Source: Mercurialis annua
Lineage: Eukaryota > Streptophyta > Magnoliopsida > Malpighiales > Euphorbiaceae
Direction: 5' to 3'
Length of the DNA: 64,000 bases
NCBI RefSeq assembly: GCF_937616625.2
Contig: NC_065576.1
Location: 994,501 to 1,058,500, forward strand
The translations under genes and the position numbers were made by a program. A model generated the notes under the pieces. That model did not search any database, was not told where the DNA came from, and worked only from the letters and a program-made list of their open reading frames with translations. Shown piece after piece: positions 1 to 12,381 of the stretch (the stretch's first letter is position 1; every line of letters starts with the position of its first letter).

Positions 1-930
1 ATAAAGTTACTAGATGGTTAACTATAGGTGAACTGAGAGTAATATGTTTTTTTAGAAAATAATTATTGTCAGTATACATGCTAGTTAACTATTAGATAAC
101 TATTAGTACACTATTAGTTAACTTATAACAGAAACTTTAATTCTACAAGTATTTCTAAAGTTTTTGAATCGTCTTTGTTATTTTTTATATTGCAGTTTTT
201 TTCTGTCAAGCTGATGAAAAAAACGATGAACGAAGGCGGTTTGAGTTGAACGAAGAAAGCAGTCATTGGAGTGAGACGAAGATAGGCGAACGATGAACGA
301 AAGCGAACAATGAACGAAGGCGCGGTGGCTGGCAGCCATTGTCTTTTTTATTATAATTGGAATTTTAACAATGATGTAAAAATAATTAAGATTAACTGTA
401 TGTTTCTAATGGTTAATTAATAGTTAACTAACTTTGTATGATTTTTTATATAAAACATGAATATATATTGATAATTACTTTTTTTTTAATTACGGTTAAC
501 TAATATGTGACTAATAGTTAGCTAACAGTTATTTTTATACGTATGATTATTTTTAAAATAATTGAAATTTGATGTTCAGTTGTTTTTTTGTTATATTTGA
601 ATAATTTTAAAAATAATTAGGGGGTAATTATACGTTTTCTAACGGTTAATTATTAGTTAACTATACTTGTGTTGGTTATCTAAAACATGAATATATAATG
701 TTAATTATCTTTTTTTTATTAGTTAAAGTTAACTAACAAGTGACTACTGGTTAACTGACAGTTAACTAATTTGGTGTACTGTTAATTTTATGACATATTA
801 TAGTTAGATTTATCTAAAAATGATTTTATGATGTTCATAATTTTTTTTATTAAATTTAATTTATTAATGGTTAATTATATGTAAACTGATAGTATATCAT
901 TTTTTTACAAATAAATGAATTTATATTGTA
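1..930. repeat. Degenerate tandem repeat region, about 229-bp period
   Basis: Two similar blocks lie at about 395-545 and 625-775. Both have GGTTAATTA near the start, AAAACATGAATATATA at about 453 and 682, a T-run, then GTTAACTAA and GTGACTA motifs. GTTAACT words recur through the whole stretch. At 225-315 there is a short run of GAACGA words (CGATGAACGAAGGCG and variants). No coding frame is visible. It may be an eroded satellite or transposon interior. Confidence 0.55.
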
Positions 931-2650
931 TATTCATATTTGTTGATTGTTTATGATGAGTTAATGCATTTCTTGTTTACAAAACTGTTTGATGATTTCT
1001 TGATTGTCTTATTTGCTGAATTTTTTTTGTTTCTTAATGAGTTTCTGATTTGCTAATTTCAAATATTGGTACGTTTTTAAAAAGTCATTGCAATTCCATT
1101 ATATATGGAAAGTTTGTTAAATGCAAGTAATTTCTCCTTATGAATCTTGAAGATTCTTGAAAATATATTTTCAATATGTTAATTTGCCCATTTATAGGAG
1201 ATATTCAAAATCAAGACATCTTATATCCTTATTTATTCTAACCGTATTTCCTATATCAAATTTGTTATTTTTGCAATTTGAAATTTGATAATTGTATTAT
1301 TCAACTTTGATTTTTCCTATAGTAAAATTTATAATATTTTCACACAAGTAGGGTAGTTGTCAATTTTTCCCTTATTAGTAATCTCATTTTAATACTTTCT
1401 TTTTTGTCATAAGGTCTAGGTGGACAACACAATTATGATAAATTTTCAAGATTGCATACTATCAATATACCAAGTGGTTTAAGGCCAATTTAACATCTAA
1501 AGACTAATTACTAACAATTAACGTAATTAAATTTTATCCATCGACCCATAAATTATATCTTGCGACATAGAATTTGAATTTTGATCTCCAACGAGTGCTC
1601 TGTCGACAAGACTATACTTTATTACTTGTTTAACAAAGGATGAGTTAAATTAATCTAATTGGGTAAAACAAAGTGATGAAGTGGCTGTCCAAGACAAGGG
1701 TCCCATGCATTATTGTCACTATGCTTCCTCTATTACACAAATTAGTAGTGCACTAATTGCCAAAACTATCTTCAAGGATGTGGGACTCAATTATAAAACA
1801 ATTCCAAAATTTACGGCATTAAATTTAGACAACTAGACATTGAGCTACCTAGTAGTAGCACTAGAATATGAAAAATCTTTACTTGTGAGGTTTGGCTAAT
1901 TGGTTTGTTGAAATAGAGTATTACGAATTGAATCGGACCGATCCGTTTTGGTTCTTCGCTAAAATTAAAATCACGGTTCATTTTCTTTAAACTGAAAAAA
2001 TTTATAAAATTTGAAAATTAATGAAACGATTAACCATAAAAGTTGTATAATTCATTACGTACTAATAATTGTGTGATGCATTTACTAAGTTTTCAATTTA
2101 TTTATTCGTGGAAATACACACACACACACTATTTAACCAATTAATCAGTGGTTGAACCACTGATTAGGCCACTAGTTTCATTCTGATTCCTCCCATAAGC
2201 GATGGACAATAAATTGTCAAGATTGTGAGTTTAATTCCTTCCAAAAAAAAGCTTCCCCTCTCCAATTTTTTTATATATAAAATTTTTTTAACTCTAATTA
2301 ATACTATTAAGTACAAAAACTTTCAAGGTATACATAGTTAGGTTTAATTAGATGGTACATGACCAAATCTTGAGATATTCTTTTGGGGCAGTCCAAGATC
2401 CTACACATGTTCTTTTTCCAAACAACAAAATCTTACACATATCTTATACAATGACATTTTTTACACAAATATAATTGATCAAAATTCAGAACTACTACAA
2501 CTTATTACTTTCAATGTTTCAATATTAGCAACCCAACAAAAAAGAAAAATTCAAGAACAAGAAAAAAAAAGTGAGAAAATCTTGAAAGTCTCCATTTTTA
2601 GAGAGATAAAGAAGATTCAAAAAGGTTTCACATTGCTCATTTTATTGGCT
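931..2650. other. Intergenic upstream of the bHLH gene; no gene seen
   Basis: AT-rich sequence with only short frames. It contains a (CA)n run near 2115-2130. The last 200 bp, rich in A and C-A words, are the likely promoter and 5' leader of the bHLH gene. No open frame continues into the bHLH exon from an upstream ATG. Confidence 0.5.
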
Positions 2651-4132
2651 ATGGAACATTTTTCAATGAGTTCATCAAGTGTTTGTAAAAATGGGGTATC
2701 TTCAAATATTACAAATTCTTCATCTTCTTCATTAGTTTTGGATAGTCAAAGAGGAGAGCTTGTGGAGGCTAATGTTAGTCTAGGGAAAAAAGTTGTGTCT
2801 GGTGAGAGAAATACTGCAGCTTTGAAGAATCATTGTGAAGCTGAAAGGAAACGTAGGGCTAGGATTAATTCTCATCTTGATGCTCTTAGAAACTTAGTCC
2901 CTGGTGCCAATAAGGTATAAATATTTCTTCTTTTTGATTCTTGATTTTTCATTCTTGAAGTTTAATACTACCATCCTAGGTAGCATGGATACGGAAACGG
3001 CGAAACAGTGTTATTTTTACGGTTTTCTATGTAAAAATAAAATGTCGTGTCCGAAATACGGGACATGTAGGTTGAATGAAGTGTCCGTGCTACGTAGCTA
3101 CATCTTGTGATAATGCAATTGAAAAAGCTGTATTCTTTGTGGTAATGAGGGTTTGGAAAATCTTACTTTACCAATTTTAGTTTGATTTTGATGAAAGTTT
3201 AATGTGTTATATAATTGGTATCTTTAATCTTTGACAATTATGTTGATAAGCTTCTCTTAAGTTGTTGGTGATAATAGTTAATTTGGTGATGATTAAGAGC
3301 TAATTTTAGAGTATTTCGCTAATTTCGTTTTCAGACAGATGCATGCGTTTCTATTCAAGGGTATGCTGATTTATGTTAGATATAATAAATATAATTTGAG
3401 CCTCATCTAACAGCTTGATTTTTTGGATTAGTTGATTATTTGATTCTTGATAATCCATATTTGATTAATTTAAAGGCTTAAGCACAATGTAATTGTTTGT
3501 ATTTCAAATTCAATGAAAATTCGCGTGCTGGGCGTATTAGAGATAATAAATCATAGTTGGAGCATCACCGAACAGTTTGGATTTTTTGATTGATCGATTA
3601 TTTGCCAATTTACTTGCATAGAAATGTATTTTAGATTTTCATGAACTGAAAATTTGAGTTTTATCAGATGGACAAGGCATCCTTACTTGGTGAAGTAATA
3701 ACTCATATGAAAGAACTAAAGAGAACTGCAGCCAAAGCTAGTGAAGGTCTTCTTGTGCCAACAGATGACGATGAAGTAACAATCGAAGAACACAATAAGG
3801 AATCAAATGGTTCTCCTTACTCAATCAGGGTATCACTATGCTGTGATTATAAACCTGGACTTCTATGTGATTTAAGACAGGCACTTGATTCGCTTCAGGT
3901 GATGTTAACGAGTGCACAGATTGCAACATTAGGAGGCAGGATGAAGAACATTTTTGTGATGACTAGTTGCAAAGAAAGTACTACAGACTCTGTCCATCAC
4001 GTCATAAGATCCATACTCGATAAATTTTCTGCCTCATATGAGTTCTTGTCAACATCCGCGCTTTCACATAAAAGGCGAAGAGTTTCTTTATTTGATCCTT
4101 CCGTTTCATCTTCGTCCGGAGATGTCTGGTGA
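2651..4132 (+). CDS. bHLH transcription factor, bHLH30/106/107-like
   Basis: Predicted DNA-binding transcription factor of 242 aa in two exons, 2651-2914 and 3668-4132, joined by a GT-AG intron. The start is the first ATG in frame; the frame is open further upstream but only from a TTG. Residues about 55-107 form the bHLH domain. The basic region shows H61, E65 and R69, the H-E-R set of E-box/G-box binders, and the intron splits loop from helix 2 just before MDKASLLGEV. Residues about 130-200 resemble the ACT-like fold that follows the bHLH in the Arabidopsis bHLH30/32/106/107 group and probably serves dimerisation. The N-terminus is serine-rich. It acts in the nucleus. Subgroup placement comes from recalled family features, not alignment. 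Confidence 0.9.
2976..3098. repeat. Short MITE-like repeat in bHLH intron (GTGTCCGTGCTACC family)
   Basis: Ends are CCTAGGTAGCATGGATAC and GTGTCCGTGCTACGTAG, imperfect inverted repeats. Four further relatives are in this window at 15520, 26254, 28834 and 43250. No clear target duplication is seen for this copy. Confidence 0.6.
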
Positions 4133-4203
4133 GCATGTTATTTTCATAATTATGCCTTTTATGTTGATAATATGGTCAATATATATGGTTATTGTTTCAC
4201 TAT

Positions 4204-4355
4204 ATAGCACGGAAACAAAAAAGCTGGAAAACACTGAAACAAAAAACTAGAAACCGCATGTTTTATAAGAATAAGCTTAAGTTTCAGCAGCGTTCCGGAA
4301 ACATAAATGAAACTCCCACACGTAGGATTCAAAAAGTTTTTGTGCGATATAGTTG
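4204..4355. repeat. Dispersed repeat, copy 1 of a GCACGGAAACA family
   Basis: Starts near AGCACGGAAACA and ends near TTTTTGTGCGATATAGTT. A related copy with the same order of words lies at about 16125-16305 inside the methyltransferase gene. No coding frame; class unknown. Confidence 0.5.
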
Positions 4356-4362
4356 ATAATGA

Positions 4363-4522
4363 ACAAAGGTTAGAGCCAGTGTGGGCCTAGCCTAGTTGGT
4401 TAAGGCGTCTCCAAATGCATTTGGAGGTCGTGGGTTCAAACCCCACCTCCGTAACTAACAACTAACAAAATGAGACTCTAGTAGTCGGATGCTATCTACG
4501 TTAAAAAAAAACAAAGGTTAGA
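4363..4522 (+). mobile_element. tRNA-derived SINE with 12-bp target duplication
   Basis: The body, about 4375-4510, has a pol III A box (TAGCCTAGTTGGTTAAGG) and, 36 bp later, a B box (GGGTTCAAACCCC), a tRNA-unrelated tail and a terminal A9 run. It is flanked by the direct repeat ACAAAGGTTAGA at 4363-4374 and 4511-4522. The tRNA-like part does not fold as a normal tRNA, so it is a retroposed SINE, not a tRNA gene. Confidence 0.85.
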
Positions 4523-4709
4523 ACTAAACACCCTTCCGAAATCTTGAACATCAAAACAATACAAATACATGCAGAAGTATGCATAATTGTAGCTGAATAA
4601 AAAAAAAATTGCTAACCAGTTGGATTATAGAAGAGCAGAAACAAGCGGAATTTTGTAGTTCTGTAAGATCTACTTTGAACTATTTTCCAAATAAATTGCG
4701 AAAAATAAT

Positions 4710-6548
4710 TTAAACTCGAGCTCTGTGTGATCTGTAACACAGAATCAAGAAACATAGAAATCTATATCCAAGAATAAAACATAACATTACTCCTATATTG
4801 CTCCATTTCTTTGATTCTTCGAGACCTTGTTGCATCAGAAATTCTTCGCCATGCAAATAACAGTTTCCTTCCATAATCTCCAAGCACTTGCTCTTACCTT
4901 TGCCTTTTCCATACTCATTGATCATAAAACACTCAAATGGGTACTTAAAAAGACTCAAATGATGCATGAAAATCCAATATTTGGGTATATCATCTTTTGT
5001 TATGAAATACCCAGAAAAGAGAAAAAAAGACCCCATAATACCGGCAATTAAAGATGTACCCATAATGAAATTAGGCACAAGAGCAGCAAAACATGCAACA
5101 AAAGAATTTGACATCAAAACAACCAGCCATACCACCAGTAAGAAATACATGAAACCGTCCATTTCCCGTCTCAATCCGACGAGCCAGTAAACCGGGGTGC
5201 TGTAGAGGACTGCGACAACAAACAGAAATGGTAGAAACACGAGAGTGTTTGATATGACATAAGATGATACCCTATAAGCTCCTTTTGATGTTTCTCTCAT
5301 TAAAGTTGATCTTTCTTGCAAGAAAATTGGCAGTCCTTCTGTTGTGGAGGACAGCAAGAAGGTGAGACTGAATGCAAAAAACCCGATTTGTGTTTGTAGC
5401 TTGTGTTTCTTTGGTTCATTATTTGCATTCATAAATATTGTTCCGAGCACAAGCCCACCGACTACTGCTTGTAATATTCTTGCAGTGAAAAGCTGATTCG
5501 TTCTGCAGATTATGGTGAAGAATCTCTGAACCAGCACAAGAACCTCCTCCAATCGTCCATTGGGGTAAAACATTTTCGATTCTTTGACAATGCTATACTT
5601 GATATTACTATTAGTACTTCTGATATGTTCATAATCTTGTCCTGCCTCACTCTCTCCTTGTTCACTTTCTTCAGTATCCATGACCAGGGATTCGGTCACT
5701 TCGATGGCGTACTCGAGCACATTGACATGCCGAGGAATGGAATGACCGTAAAATCTAAGCTGCTGTTCAAGGAGATGCAATGATCCTTGATGAAGTACGG
5801 TTCCATTTGATAACAGAAGAATCTGATCGAACAGCTCGAGAATTCTAGAGCCGGGTTGATGGATCGTCAACAAAATTGTTTTATCTTGCTTTATAGCCAT
5901 AGTTTTCAGCAACAAAACTACATGAAGAGCTGATGCTGAATCCAATCCTGATGTTGGTTCATCAATCAGAAGAACAGCAGGATCATGAACTAGATCAACA
6001 CCAATAGACACTCTACGTTTCTCACCGCCGGAGATTCCGCGGTTTGATTCATTTCCTATTCTTACATCACCAACATGCTCTAATCCGAGTTCTCTCATTA
6101 CTTCCTTAACTCTATATCTCGCAACTCCGAATCCGCCTCGTAATCTGAGACGAGCACTATACAACAGAGTCTCTTCAACAGTAAGTAGCGGAAATAGTGC
6201 TTCATCTTGAGAGACATAACCTGACAGCCTCCGGAAACATTTGGCATTCATCGGTTGCTCGTTTACAAGAACATGACCGGAGACTCTACTAGGCGGTATG
6301 ATTCCGGCAAGTATCTCCAGCAATGTAGTTTTTCCTGCTCCGCTCGGACCAGCAATTGCCATAACCTCTCCTGGTTTAGCTTCACAGCTCACATTCCTCA
6401 ATATGTAAGCATTATTGACTGTTTTCTTCCAGAAAAACCAATTACATTCATTGAACCGATTCGATAGCTTGTAATAAAGTTTTTTTGCTTTGATTCTGAA
6501 TCTTTTATCATGTTCATCAGAATCTGGAGCTTGTGTTGGCAGCTCCAT
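4710..6548 (-). CDS. ABCG half-size transporter (WBC type)
   Basis: Single-exon ATP-binding cassette half transporter of 612 aa, expected to dimerise in a membrane and export lipid-like or hormone-like molecules; substrate not predictable. The start is the ATG at 6548. The frame extends 30 codons further upstream to 6638, but only from a TTG, and those residues are hydrophobic and unlike the family. The nucleotide-binding domain has Walker A (GPSGAGKT, about 67-74), the ABC signature (ISGGEKRR, about 172-179), Walker B (LLIDEP, about 193-198) and the H-loop His at about 230. A linker rich in acidic residues follows (about 285-320). The C-terminal half carries about six membrane segments with [11 protein letters not shown] and [15 protein letters not shown] motifs typical of ABCG2-like domains. 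It looks intact and resembles the intronless ABCG5/ABCG10/ABCG23 group. Confidence 0.93.
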   Translation of the reverse strand: MELPTQAPDSDEHDKRFRIKAKKLYYKLSNRFNECNWFFWKKTVNNAYILRNVSCEAKPGEVMAIAGPSGAGKTTLLEILAGIIPPSRVSGHVLVNEQPMNAKCFRRLSGYVSQDEALFPLLTVEETLLYSARLRLRGGFGVARYRVKEVMRELGLEHVGDVRIGNESNRGISGGEKRRVSIGVDLVHDPAVLLIDEPTSGLDSASALHVVLLLKTMAIKQDKTILLTIHQPGSRILELFDQILLLSNGTVLHQGSLHLLEQQLRFYGHSIPRHVNVLEYAIEVTESLVMDTEESEQGESEAGQDYEHIRSTNSNIKYSIVKESKMFYPNGRLEEVLVLVQRFFTIICRTNQLFTARILQAVVGGLVLGTIFMNANNEPKKHKLQTQIGFFAFSLTFLLSSTTEGLPIFLQERSTLMRETSKGAYRVSSYVISNTLVFLPFLFVVAVLYSTPVYWLVGLRREMDGFMYFLLVVWLVVLMSNSFVACFAALVPNFIMGTSLIAGIMGSFFLFSGYFITKDDIPKYWIFMHHLSLFKYPFECFMINEYGKGKGKSKCLEIMEGNCYLHGEEFLMQQGLEESKKWSNIGVMLCFILGYRFLCFLILCYRSHRARV

Positions 6549-8098
6549 GAAGAAAAAAACAGAAAAGATAAAAGAGTAAGAAGAAGAAAATATGAATAAG
6601 TAACTAGAAGTAAGAAGCTGAGCTAACTCACCAAACAAGCTCTACTTTTTTACACGCAGAAGCTGATACATATATTACTTTTGCATGGATGGCTAATTAA
6701 ACTAGTCTTACCTGTGTTTTTCTTATATAATTGTTTACTGTTTCAAAACCGAACCAAACTGAATTAAACCGGAAAGTTCAGTGCGGTTCAGCTTAAAATA
6801 TATATATAAAAATACATTTTACGGCTCAATTTGATTATGAAAGTAAAAAAATCAGTTTACTTATGGTACAAGTCGAACCGAAAAACTGAACCAAACCCGA
6901 AACAACTAATATATTTTGGTTTGGTCGATTTGATTCACTTAATTATTCAGAAAATTGAGAGTTTTGACTGTTTCATAATTACATGAAGATTGCAAAATGC
7001 TTTTCAGGTGAACTCTGTATTGACTGATTAAAAATGTGGGGTTGGTGTTTGTGTTTGATGCATCATCCATGTGAATATGGTGAATTTCAGTTAAACATTT
7101 TATTTTATTTTTGGCAATGTTTTTTTACTTTTATTTATGCATAAAACCTGGTCATTTTTAGTAGTGTTATTATGGTAGTATTTAGGTTATTGGTTAGGTG
7201 AAACTTCTAATAAATCTGAGGTTCAGTAACAATTCTACAATTAAGTCCTTAATTATATAAAAATCCATATAAAGAAATACCTTCTCTATCTCATAATAAT
7301 AAGTTTATGATTAGTTTTATGCAGATTAAGACAACATATATTTTTTTTGATGAATAAGAAAACATCTTTTTATACTTAAAATATTGAATATATGTAATGT
7401 TTTTGATTAAAAGTAAATGTTTCTCTTGAAAAATGTAATTTTTTAAATGTTCGTGAAATACCAATACAAAATAAATAAGGATATAATAGGAACCTAGCAA
7501 TAAATTATAGTCTTAAAAAGGAAAGTGGTTTATATTTTGGAATGAACAAATAAAAGTAAGTCTATAATTATATGATGGAGAAAGCATACTTTTTTAATTA
7601 CGGACAATTACTCAAATCTCCTTGATGTTATGTCAAAATAAATAAGTTCCCATTACTTTTAAAAAAATCAAATAATTTTCATCTCATATTTATCAAATTC
7701 ACTATTATCTACATCTGTCAATTGATTATGTCAGTTGACTTAGTAAAAAAAATTATTTGATTGTCAAAAGAAATTCAATTTGATCCATTATTTTTTTTTT
7801 AAAAAAAAACATAAATTTAAAATTTAAAATATTTATAAAAAGTAGTTTGTAGATACTCATTAAATCATTAATACAATATTTTTTTAAAATAAAAATAAAT
7901 CTAATACACGCGCGTGCATGCGCACACAAACACATAAAAATTTATTATGAGTTTCAAATAAACATTATTAAATTTATTTAATAATACTTATTAAAAATAT
8001 GGTAATATAAAAAAAATAATCGTAAATACATTATGATTTTATAAATAGTCATAATTTATTGTTTAAATTTTATTTGAATTCTTATCATTTCATAATCA
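6549..8098. other. Intergenic; promoter side of ABCG gene and AT-rich repeats
   Basis: No gene is supported. Sequence at about 7630-7730 is roughly inverted-complementary to about 8560-8650 (shared words CATTACTT and CTCATATT), suggesting an older fold-back element into which the 8108-8457 element inserted. An alternating purine-pyrimidine stretch (ACACGCGCGTGCATGCGCACAC) is at about 7905-7926. Confidence 0.4.
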
Positions 8099-8466
8099 TT
8101 TTAAATAGGCCAAATGTCGTAGAAAGGTCAAACCTTTAGCAAAAATTTCGCAAAAGTCCTAACCTTTCAATTTTGTCGATTTTGGCCACAAACTAATTAA
8201 TTGGTTTCACAAAAATCTTAACCTTTCAATTTTTTCGATTTTGGCCAAAAATGGATTATTTGGTTTCACAAAAGTCCTGACCTTTCAATATATGTGCATG
8301 CCACGTAGGCGCCACATAGGTAAATTTAAATCAAATTGAGAGTTGGCTACAATTAAAACCAAATAATCTGTTTTTGGCCAATATCGACAAAATTGAAAGG
8401 TCAGGACTTTTGTGAAACTTTTATAAAAGGTTTGGCTTTTTTTTACGACATTTGGCCTTTTAAATA
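8099..8466. mobile_element. Mutator-type MITE, 350 bp, 9-bp target duplication
   Basis: The element at 8108-8457 begins GGCCAAATGTCGTA and ends in its complement TACGACATTTGGCC, and most of its length is a fold-back palindrome. It is flanked by TTTTAAATA at 8099-8107 and 8458-8466. A 9-bp duplication is the mark of Mutator-like transposition. No transposase is encoded. Confidence 0.85.
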
Positions 8467-8777
8467 AATTTAAAAAATTGAAATTAATTTTATTTTTGAT
8501 GATAAAATCCTTTGACATGGTGAATTGGTGGAAAAATAATAGTAAATTCAATCAAACATTAAAACAAATATTTACTAAAATATGAGGAAAAATTAATTAT
8601 TTTGATCTAATTTTAAGAATTTTAAGTAATGATATTTTCTATTATAGCCTAAACTTTTCACTTTTGAAATCTGTCTATATCTATATCGATCTATTTACAG
8701 ATTTTACAAAGCTAAGCTCTCTAAAAACTTTCAATATTATTTAGTCAATTGACTCCTCTACTTCAACATGTGTACAA

Positions 8778-9818
8778 TATTTTAAAGGGGTATTCCTATT
8801 AAATAGCACCACCTTTAGTGTTTTTTGCAATTTAAGCACATACTACAAAGTGTCTCAATTGTTAGCCCAAACTTTCCGAACCTTTTAATTATTAGCACAG
8901 GTCGCATTTCCGGCATCTGAAATTCCACGTGGCTCGCCGGGTTGCCTCGTCAGCGCCAGCGTGGCTTTCTTTAGCGACGTCGTTTTGGATTATTCCTACC
9001 AAATAACACGAACTACCATTTTGTCTCAAATATTAGCACAACCTTTCAAATATTTTTAAATTTTAGCCTAAAACCTGTTTAGACTATATTGAGATAATTA
9101 TTAGAAAAAGAGTACTAACTAAAATAAACTACTATGCTAAGCTAATTTAGAGTACTAATTAAATTAAACTACTATATTAAAATAAACTATTTTAAATATT
9201 TAACAATTACTATTTTAATTATATGTAAATCATATAAAATTCTAAATAAGTTAAACTACTTCTAATAAATTAATATTTTATATTATTTGATTTTTTTATT
9301 TAAATTCTTTATAATTATAAAATCTTATTATCAATTTAAAACGTTAAACTATTAAATTAATCATCCAAAGTATTATTTATGATAAACTATTCCTAATTAA
9401 CTATTATTTTAAATATTATTTAATAATTTGACGAATCACACTGCGAGACACGTGTGAAACACGTGAAACGACACTAATTATTCTTAAATGTGCGCATATG
9501 ATTCCAATAGCCGGAAACAGGTTTTAGGCTAAAATTTAAAAATATTTGAAAGGTTGTGCTAATATTTAAGACAAAATAGTAGTTCATGTTATTTGGTAGA
9601 AATAATCCAAAACGATGTCACATAAAAAATGCCACGCTGGCGCTGACGAGGCAATCCGGCGAGCCACGTGGGATTTCAGATGCCGGAAATACGACCTGTG
9701 CTAATAATTAAAAGGATTGGAAAGTTTGGGCTAACAATTGAGACACTTTGCAGTATGTGCTTAAATTGCAAAAAACGCTAAAGGTGGTGCTATTTAATAG
9801 AAATACCTCTATTTTAAA
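8778..9818. mobile_element. Mutator-like element with about 290-bp inverted repeats
   Basis: Element 8787-9809 (1023 bp). Left arm 8787 to about 9080 and right arm about 9516 to 9809 are inverted copies, from the outer word TATTAAATAGCACCACC to the inner word TTTTAGCCTAAAACCTGTTT. The flanks are TATTTTAAA at 8778-8786 and 9810-9818. The 430-bp middle is AT-rich and non-coding, so the element is non-autonomous. The arms contain CACGTGG and CGCCAGCGTGGC words that are GC-rich against the background. Confidence 0.85.
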
Positions 9819-10317
9819 CTCACTAAGAAAAAGTAAGACTCCTATTTAATTAATAAATTAATCTATTTTAAGCACAAAGTAACTCCCCTTCTTTGTCTAT
9901 CATTTTTCATTTCACCAAAAATCATCAATGTTTTGGTATTCCATCCTTGGTAACTTCAAAATCATTAAGCACTTTTTAAAACAACAATAATTAATTTAAA
10001 AGGGTAAAAACAATCTTAAACACACAAGTTGCTTACAATGCCATATGCACCCATATTGATTAAAGCTCCATTTTATCCAATTTTTGTCAAATTTAGACAA
10101 ATTGAATTTGACAATTGCAACTTCTTCAAATTCAGTGACATGCTGCGCAAATTTAGTTTACGATTTTCTATTATTTACCGCTCTTTAGTCTAATTTTGCT
10201 ACTCTTCATATTCATGTTTAACCTTACATTTTAATCTATATAACAAACAATAATTGAATCTAGAATGCGAACCCACAAATATATTTATGTAAAGTTAATG
10301 TCCGTAACAAATACTAA
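9819..10317. other. Intergenic, nothing recognised
   Basis: AT-rich sequence between two fold-back elements. No open frame of note and no repeat end seen. Confidence 0.4.
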
Positions 10318-10562
10318 GCGGCACACAGATAATTTTTTAGGTAGACCGAGTCTACCACGTCATCCGTAGAGTAAGTCACTTATAATGCAACACTTTATTA
10401 AAATGATGGCAATATCGTAATATCACCATTAAGATTTGAATGCATTTATTGCATAATTATTACGATATTGCCATCATTTTAATGAGGTGATGCATTATGA
10501 ATGGCTTAATCTACGGATGACGTGATAGATTCGGTCTACCTAAAAATTTCTCGCAGCACATA
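10318..10562. mobile_element. Fold-back MITE, 225 bp
   Basis: Element about 10328-10552 with inverted ends built on TTTTTAGGTAGACCGA and an inner ACGTCATCCGTAG arm. The flanks GCGGCACACA and GCAGCACATA match at 8 of 10 positions, a decayed 9-10 bp duplication. The same end sequence recurs at 17601-17751 in the methyltransferase gene. Confidence 0.7.
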
Positions 10563-11505
10563 ATGAATACTATTTTTGCTCTTCATTCGTTTTACTAGGT
10601 CAGTCAATTGTCTTGTTTTTCAGAAAAGTTAAAAGAATTTTTTGTAGTGGGCTCAAATGGCCAAAAAAAAGATTAAAAAAATTTATGTACACTTTTTAAA
10701 TAATTTAAAGGATACATTTGTACCTTATTAAATTTTAAACATTTTATAGCCACAAAATCTGAAGAGTTTTAGTAGATGATTCTAAGCTATACTATTTGAA
10801 GAGTTTTAATATATTATTATACATGTTTGTAGTTTATGAAATAATCAAGCTTTTAAAATTTAAGTAAACTAAGTTTGATAATTTTTTAAACATTTTATAG
10901 CTATAAAAGTTGAAGAGATTTGTTTGATGTTTATAAGTTACGCAATTTGAAGAGTTTTGATATACTATTATTCATGTTTACAATTTATAAAATAAACAAA
11001 AGTTTAAAATTTAATTAATTAAAGTCTCAATTTTTTTTTTAAATATGATTATGAAATTTAAAGTATTCTCATGTATTAATAATGTTTATACATTATTGAT
11101 TATGAATAGTTTCTATAAAATTTAATTATATTATATTAATAAATTATAAAGTTTAATTATATCAATAAATTAAATAATTAATCAAATTTATAGTAATAAA
11201 ATAATTTTTAAAACCAATTAATATATTACACTTAATTAATAAACTCTTCGGAAACGTGGGGCGAAACGTGTAAATAGTACAAATATAGAGGTATATTATA
11301 AATATATAAAGTTATAAAAATATGTATTATATATATATATATATAATTTTTTTACAAAAAATTATTTTTCATATAAATAAACTATGATAACAATTAATAA
11401 GATAAATTATTTGGATCTATAGCAAATACAACATATCTATAAATTACATAAAATTTGAATATATAACAAATATAACATATCAATAAATTCCATAATTAAA
11501 AAGTC
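10563..11505. other. AT-rich intergenic stretch
   Basis: Very AT-rich, with a (TA)n tract near 11329-11345. The words GAAGAGTTT and ATTTTATAGC recur at about 10740-10990, suggesting short degenerate duplication. No gene. Confidence 0.4.
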
Positions 11506-11889
11506 TATGGCACCGTTTGGATTGAGGGTTTTTAAAATCCATGGATTTTAATAAAATCGATGGATTCTAAATCAATGGAATTTAAATCCATAGATTTTAA
11601 AATTCCATCGTGTGGATTGAAACTAAAATCAATGGTTTTTAACATTATTTATGGAAAAAAAATAAATAGTATAACAATCCATCATTCATAAAAAATGGTG
11701 GATTTGGACTTTCCCACCTAGTAGATGGGAAATCAAAACCCTAAAAAATGATGGATTGTAGAAAATGAGTGAATTTATAAATCCATGGATTTTAATAAAT
11801 TTTTTTTGAGACAAACGATGGATTTTGTCCAAATCCATTGATTGTTTAAAATCCATCGTTCAGAATCCATCAATCCAAATGGTGCCTAT
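11506..11889. mobile_element. Tourist/PIF-Harbinger-like MITE, 378 bp
   Basis: Element 11509-11886 starts GGCACCGTTTGGATTGA and ends TCAATCCAAATGGTGCC. It is flanked by the 3-bp repeat TAT. The interior repeats AATCCATGGATTTT-like words in both orientations. A three-base duplication and this terminal sequence suggest the PIF/Harbinger superfamily, although its usual target is TWA, so the class is inferred. Confidence 0.75.
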
Positions 11890-12381
11890 GAGTAATTGAT
11901 TAGGTACTTTGATTTATAGTAATCCTTTTAAGATTTTTTTGACTATTAATTTTCTTTTCTATATAGGAAATAGGTTTCCTTTTAGAAAATGAGTTTCCAA
12001 CTTTTACTATTTATGGAAACAAGCCCGAAACGTTTCCGAAGAGTTTCTGAGAGTTTTCGAAACGGAAACGTTTCCGAAACAGAAAAACTTGCCCTATATA
12101 AAGTTTTCGTGCATCTTAGGTTCTTTTTATGTCAATGTGTTCACTTCTTATCTAATGGTTAAATGTTTTGTAAGAGTTCAAAATATCAAGTTTAAGAAGA
12201 ACAAGGAAATATGGAATTAAGTGGAATCGGTGATTTCATGACTGAGAAGAGATATAAATTGAAAATTGATTTTAAAAAAGATAAGCATAAATTAGGTAAA
12301 ACAGAAAAAATAGACGAAAGTTAAGGTAGAAAGTTAAAGAAGGTATTTTAGAAATTAAAAAGCTAAAACATGTAGTCCTAA

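Noticed and set aside
2582..2650. Upstream extension of the bHLH reading frame
   Set aside because: The extension begins at TTG; the first ATG is at 2651.
4392..4455. tRNA gene
   Set aside because: A and B boxes are present but acceptor and anticodon arms do not pair; the block lies within a SINE with target duplications.
6549..6638. N-terminal 30-residue extension of the ABCG transporter
   Set aside because: It starts at TTG, has no ATG, and its hydrophobic residues are not a family feature; the ATG at 6548 is preferred.
7905..7926. Z-DNA regulatory site
   Set aside because: The alternating purine-pyrimidine tract is short and has no gene nearby.
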